Positions 62,418 through 64,000 of a stretch of DNA of 64,000 bases are shown here, one piece after another; positions within the stretch are counted from its first letter, which is position 1, and every line of letters starts with the position of its first letter. Both the position numbers and the translations under genes were made by a program. The notes below the pieces were generated by a model. It did not search any database. It was given only the letters and a program-made list of their open reading frames with translations, and was not told where the DNA came from. This DNA comes from Ptychodera flava (Eukaryota; Hemichordata; Enteropneusta; Ptychoderidae), in the NCBI RefSeq assembly GCF_041260155.1, contig NC_091930.1, positions 3,557,907 through 3,621,906 of the forward strand, written 5' to 3'.

Positions 62418-62580
62418 ATTACAGTTACGGCTGTAAGTCGACGTTTTGACATCTTTCAAAAATATATTTTCAAGGGTTATTAAATCTGGTTTGTTTTTTG
62501 TGTTCATAATTGTGCTCTGCGTCGATACGTATGATACCGATATGTATATTGGACCATAACAAGCCACATGGTTGTGAAGT
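62418..62580 (+). repeat. Dispersed repeat, member 2
   Basis: Matches 55618-55790 in order: 'cagttacggct', 'taagtcgacgttttgacatc', 'ttttcaagggttattaaat', 'gtcgatacgtatgataccg'. The copies differ by perhaps a quarter of sites by eye, so they are old. Confidence 0.5.
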
Positions 62581-62589
62581 AGAAAATAT

Positions 62590-63640
62590 AACTAGAAAGG
62601 CTGATGTATTGAGAACATAAGGCGGAGCTTTCAGCAAATAATAATAATCCTTCAGATGCAAATTTCTAGAAATCAATCGTACGTTAAAACGGGATATGTT
62701 CAAAGGGATATAAATGCTTTCGTTCCTATTGATCGAAACATTTCACTTTTACCACGGGTTCAATTTAAAAATATGTGTATACGTAGAATACGCGGTCACA
62801 AATTTACTATTGTTTGTCCGCAATCTAGATTTCCTACCGGTAGAATCAAAGTAGAATGTATTTAAGAGTAAACGAAGAACAACTACCGGAGTATTTTGTT
62901 GTCCACAATAGCCAATAGCTGTTACTATGAAACATAGCATAAATTTTCAACGTTCAAAACTATGAATACAATGGCATCCTAAAAAGGAGGCTTATCTTCC
63001 CCAAATAAACCAAACTCTCAAATTAATTGAGTTTTCTGCAACCAGGGATAGCGGTGTCTCGAAAAACGCCTGACATTGTAATTAACGACTTAACAAACAT
63101 ATTTTTGCTCCCCGTTTCATAAGTCTTAATATATGGCGAAATAATTTCGTTTTGTCAACTTGACTGCTGTGGCAGAGTCTAAGGGATTCCATCATTAATG
63201 GCTTAATTATTTGACTGAGTTTGTGCTGTCTCGTGTACTGATTTTGTCTAAAATTTACCTGTTCACTTTTGTGTTGATCTACAGGGAAGATCAACATAAA
63301 TCGTAAAAAAAACAAAGTACGTATATTATATTCTTTTCGTCAGATATCAGCCAAATGCAGCAGACATGGCCATGACCAGCATGAAGCGTAGCGGAAATTA
63401 ATCTTTACTTAGCAACTTTAGAAAACATGCCGTCCGCAACGATTTGTCACTTTTCAAAGAGAGAATAAAATTTGTCAAAACAAGTCACTATTTATCTTTG
63501 TATGGCATTATAGCAAATTCATGTCCTGCTGGTCTATGTGTTACTTTGAACGCTTCCAAATTGATTGTGCTGGTTTGTAGGGATGACTTAATTCATATGA
63601 ATTTGATGACTCAACATTTATCACATATGCATTGCTGGGA
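62590..63640. other. Non-genic region with short open frames
   Basis: A frame at 62656-62865 (69 residues, basic) and one at 63444-63656 have no recognisable domain. Nothing else seen. Confidence 0.4.
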
Positions 63641-63651
63641 GAGTTTTCTAT

Positions 63652-64000
63652 TTTAGAGAAAACCATCAATTTCTCTGCCATTTTCTACTTTAGCCTTGAA
63701 ATTTAGTTTTGTAGGCTTTATGAGACCATCTTTACAAATTCTAAAAATGGCAAGGAAAGTTACCTTTGGTGATTCTACATCATATATTTCTTTTTCGATC
63801 AAAATAGGAATATCTTGAATCATCTTATCTGGTATCTCTAAATCACGTGCACATTTGTAAGGACGACTCTTCTATGTTTAATTTTGTAATACAATTTGCA
63901 GTCTTAATTTTCTGATCACTATTATGAATCATTTTTCCAAACGATTTCCGTGCAAGCATTACTTCAAATTTGTTTACATTTGTAGGTTTATAGAGAGATC
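63652..64000 (-). other. Coding-like but degraded stretch at the right edge, family unknown
   Basis: On the minus strand two short frames have protein-like composition: one near the edge containing NVNKFEVMLARKSFGKMI, and one beginning ARDLEIPDKMIQDIPILI. They lie in different frames, are not recognised, and continue beyond the window. This is probably the broken remnant of a mobile or virus-like element, or a decayed gene. Confidence 0.25.

Overview
The window is from a eukaryote. The genes have GT-AG introns, 5' UTR introns, TATA boxes and AATAAA signals, and the spacers are AT-rich and full of microsatellites, foldback elements and a truncated LINE. Rhamnose-binding (SUEL-type) lectins, pentraxin-like proteins and a PF03407-type glycosyltransferase together suggest a marine invertebrate. 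A deuterostome such as a hemichordate or cephalochordate is my best guess, but the species cannot be told from the sequence.

Left part (1-28124): a segmental tandem array. Unit A (1-13281, entered part-way) and unit B (13282-27672) are near-identical. A third copy (27673-28124) stops abruptly. Each full unit carries two convergent genes. One is a plus-strand, single-exon type II membrane glycosyltransferase. The other is a minus-strand secreted lectin with a 5' UTR exon, a signal-peptide exon and two SUEL-domain exons joined by phase-1 introns; its last exon was not found. Both glycosyltransferase copies are damaged, at different places: A in the stem, B at the C-terminus. Each unit also has a 742-bp foldback transposon, and in unit B this carries a nested 981-bp Harbinger-like element with a Myb/SANT-type ORF.

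Middle part (28125-50450): single-copy sequence with two paralogous plus-strand genes for secreted double-pentraxin-like proteins (coding 34665-38610 and 46501-49644). In each, two modules of a ~540-nt and a 115-nt exon follow a signal-peptide exon. Both have a 5' UTR intron of 0.7-0.8 kb. Their promoters share three motifs (AATATTCAT, ATTTGCAT, TATA-like) at identical spacing.

Right part (50450-64000): mostly non-genic, with two short palindromic elements, a pair of dispersed repeats, a 5'-truncated LINE (57874-59241), and a few short coding-like stretches that I do not recognise.

Taken together the locus is a neighbourhood of secreted glycan-recognition proteins (lectins, pentraxins) plus a glycan-building enzyme, which would fit innate recognition or mucus/egg-coat biology. 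That functional link is inference from gene content alone. All exon structures were read by eye from splice consensus and reading-frame continuity.
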